Below the pieces are notes generated by a model that saw nothing but the letters and a program-made list of their open reading frames with translations, was not told where the DNA came from and did not search any database. This document shows, piece by piece, positions 5,661-7,040 of a DNA stretch of 7,040 nt. The translations under genes were made by a program, and so were the position numbers. Position 1 is the first letter of the stretch, and every line of letters begins with the position of its first letter. The stretch comes from Pseudomonadota bacterium (GTDB taxonomy: Bacteria > Myxococcota_A > Polyangia > Polyangiales > Polyangiaceae): contig JAEXCN010000288.1 of assembly GCA_023402175.1 (NCBI GenBank), forward strand, positions 1-7,040, read 5' to 3'.

Positions 5661-6638
5661 ATGAACATCACGAGCGCCGAAAAAGCCGTCCTGTTCCTCC
5701 TGTCCCTCGACGAGGAGATCGCCCGTCCGATCGTCGAGGAGCTCGACGAGGCCGACATCAAGAAGCTCCGATCGGTCGCCTCGGCGATGCGCATCGTCCC
5801 GAAGGATGCCGTCGAGCGGACCTTCCGTGAGTTCCTGGAGAAGTCGGAGACGGAGGTGGCCGTGCCGCGTGGTGGCCTCCGTTACCTCCGGCGCCTGTCG
5901 GCCGGCGCCATCGGTGAAGACCGCGCGCGCGCCGTCTTCGAGGAGAGCGGCGGCGTCACGAGCCCGCTCGCGCGGCTCGAGGCGGCCGCACCCGACGACG
6001 TCGCGAGCCTCCTCGCGAACGAGCCCCCGCAGCTCGCGGCGGCCGTGCTCTCGATGCTGTCGCCCGCCGTCGCCGCCGAGATCCTCGGCGCCTTCGAGGA
6101 CGACCACAAGGGTTCGGTCGTCAAATACATGAGCCGGATGAAGGAGCTGCCGGCGAGCGTCATCGACGACGTCGCCTCCGCGCTCGCGGCGCAGCTCCCC
6201 GACGCCGACGGCGCAGCGCTCGTCACGGTCGACGGCGTGGCGAAGGCCGCGGAGCTCCTCAACGCCTCGTCGAAGCGAGCGACGTCGACCGTCCTGGCGA
6301 TGCTCGAAGTCGAGGACCCCGAGCTCGCGTCGGCGGTGAAGCTGGCGATGTTCACGTTCGAGGACCTCGTTCGGCTCGACTCCCGGTCGATGCGCACGCT
6401 CCTCCGCGAGGTGCCGACCGACCGCCTCACGATCGCGCTCCGGAACGCGCCCGCCAACGTCGTCGACGCGATCTTCGCCGGGCTCTCGCAGCGCGCCGCC
6501 GACCTCATCCGCGACGACCTCGCGAACATGGGGCACGTACGAAAGGCGGACGTGGAGGCGGCGCGACGCGAGGTCGTCGACGCGGCGCTCACGCTCGAGG
6601 CCGACGGCAAGCTGTCACTCGGTCGAGAGGAAGAATGA
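5661..6638 (+). CDS. fliG: Flagellar motor switch protein FliG
   Basis: 325 residues, close to the usual ~330. FliG is the rotor protein that binds FliF through its N domain, FliM through its middle domain, and the MotA stator through its C domain. The N domain starts E7-K-A-V-L-F-L-L-S-L. The middle-domain motif usually written EHPQ is here E121-P-P-Q124. The C domain is highly conserved: M-F-T-F-E-D-L-V (230-237), D-S-R-S-M (240-244), and S-Q-R-A-A-D-L-I-R-D-D-L-A-N (276-289). The torque-helix charges align as R261 (E. coli K264), R278 (R281), D285/D286 (D288/D289) and R294 (R297), all charge-conserved. The gene follows fliF after 15 nt without a visible Shine-Dalgarno; its stop overlaps the fliH start. 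Confidence 0.96.
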   Translation: MNITSAEKAVLFLLSLDEEIARPIVEELDEADIKKLRSVASAMRIVPKDAVERTFREFLEKSETEVAVPRGGLRYLRRLSAGAIGEDRARAVFEESGGVTSPLARLEAAAPDDVASLLANEPPQLAAAVLSMLSPAVAAEILGAFEDDHKGSVVKYMSRMKELPASVIDDVASALAAQLPDADGAALVTVDGVAKAAELLNASSKRATSTVLAMLEVEDPELASAVKLAMFTFEDLVRLDSRSMRTLLREVPTDRLTIALRNAPANVVDAIFAGLSQRAADLIRDDLANMGHVRKADVEAARREVVDAALTLEADGKLSLGREEE

Positions 6639-7040
6639 GCCGCGCGGGGAGCATCGCCTCCGTGTCGTGGACCCGTCCCTCCGCCGCGCGGAACGCCGGG
6701 CGTCCGTCGTGGATCGGGCGGGCGGTTCCCGTCACGCCGGCGGCCGCGATCCCGCGGCAGGACGATGCTGCGCTGCTCAGCGCGTCGAGTCAGGCGCTTC
6801 CGGAGCCTGCGACGAAGGACGATGCTCCGCGAGGCGATCGTGGCTCGTCGATGCGGGCCTCCGCGCCGCCGCCGCCGTCCGCACGCCTCGGTCGGCCGTC
6901 GACGCCGGCGATGGCGGTGCCGAGCGCGCGCGAGGTCGAGCTCGAATCCGAGAACGCGCGGCTCGGCGCGGAGCTCGCGCGCACGCTCGACGAGGTCGAA
7001 GCCGCTCGCGCGCACGTGCTCGCGGAGAGCGAGCCGGAGG
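6635..7040 (+). CDS. fliH: Flagellar assembly protein FliH, N-terminal part
   Basis: The ATG overlaps the fliG stop by 4 nt (ATGA) and is preceded by GAGAGG. The frame is open to the right edge, giving 135 residues. The first ~105 residues are Ala/Pro/Arg/Ser-rich and probably disordered. W12 and W26 stand out in this stretch; in Salmonella FliH two N-terminal tryptophans bind FlhA/FliN, so one of these may play that role (inference). From about 108 the sequence becomes a charged heptad-like coiled coil (REVELESENARL, then ELARTLDEVEAARA), as expected of FliH ahead of its FliI-binding domain. FliH, a regulator of the export ATPase FliI, is the usual gene after fliG. The conserved C-terminal domain is beyond the window, so the call rests on position and coiled-coil character. 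Confidence 0.78.
   Translation, partial: MSRAGSIASVSWTRPSAARNAGRPSWIGRAVPVTPAAAIPRQDDAALLSASSQALPEPATKDDAPRGDRGSSMRASAPPPPSARLGRPSTPAMAVPSAREVELESENARLGAELARTLDEVEAARAHVLAESEPE

Noticed and set aside
3999..6536. An 845-codon open frame on the minus strand opposite fliF and fliG
   Set aside because: It is antisense to two firmly identified genes. Its translation is low-complexity, rich in Arg, Asp, Glu and Leu, as expected when a strongly G/C-biased gene is read on the opposite strand.
5882..7015. A 377-codon minus-strand frame across fliG and fliH
   Set aside because: It is an Arg/Ala/Ser-rich shadow opposite fliG and fliH with no recognisable domain.
1..7040. tRNA, rRNA, CRISPR arrays, insertion sequences or attachment sites
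   Set aside because: The coding genes are packed with overlaps, and the only sizeable non-coding stretch (2674-2793) holds none of these.

Overview
This window is a compact, high-GC flagellar gene cluster, with every gene on one of two divergent operons separated by a roughly 120 bp control region (2674-2793). The GC content is very high and third codon positions are strongly G/C biased. Together with sigma-54-like promoters and a secreted protein carrying a spaced-cysteine motif common in myxobacterial exported proteins, this suggests a Gram-negative, high-GC bacterium, most likely Myxococcota or a related former 'deltaproteobacterial' lineage. That placement is inference; no rRNA or other phylogenetic marker is present.

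The leftward operon (minus strand, 2673 down to 1) reads flbD (swrD-type), motA, motB, a gene for a small signal-peptide protein that looks like an outer-membrane beta-barrel, and the start of a gene for an exported cysteine-rich protein that runs off the left edge. Junctions are tight: flbD/motA share one base (TGATG), motA/motB are 13 nt apart, motB and the barrel gene overlap by 4 nt (ATGA), and the barrel gene and the GTG-started cysteine-rich gene overlap by 14 nt. MotA and MotB form the ion-driven stator, and FlbD/SwrD is known in Bacillus to raise stator power. The two unrecognised exported proteins therefore sit in a stator operon.

The rightward operon (plus strand, 2794 to the right edge) reads flgB, flgC, fliE, fliF, fliG, fliH (fliH cut by the edge). 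It encodes the proximal rod (FlgB, FlgC), the rod/MS-ring adapter (FliE), the MS ring (FliF), the rotor switch protein (FliG) and the export-ATPase regulator (FliH). Most junctions overlap by 4-8 nt.

The intergenic region carries a sigma-54-type -24/-12 element facing each operon, a perfect 18 bp inverted repeat between them, and a tandem GACGCTC direct repeat. This suggests coordinated, activator-dependent expression of the stator and the basal body. The leftward promoter is so close to the flbD ATG that its transcript would be nearly leaderless. The main novelty candidates are the two exported proteins downstream of motB. No RNA genes, mobile elements, CRISPR arrays or terminators were seen.
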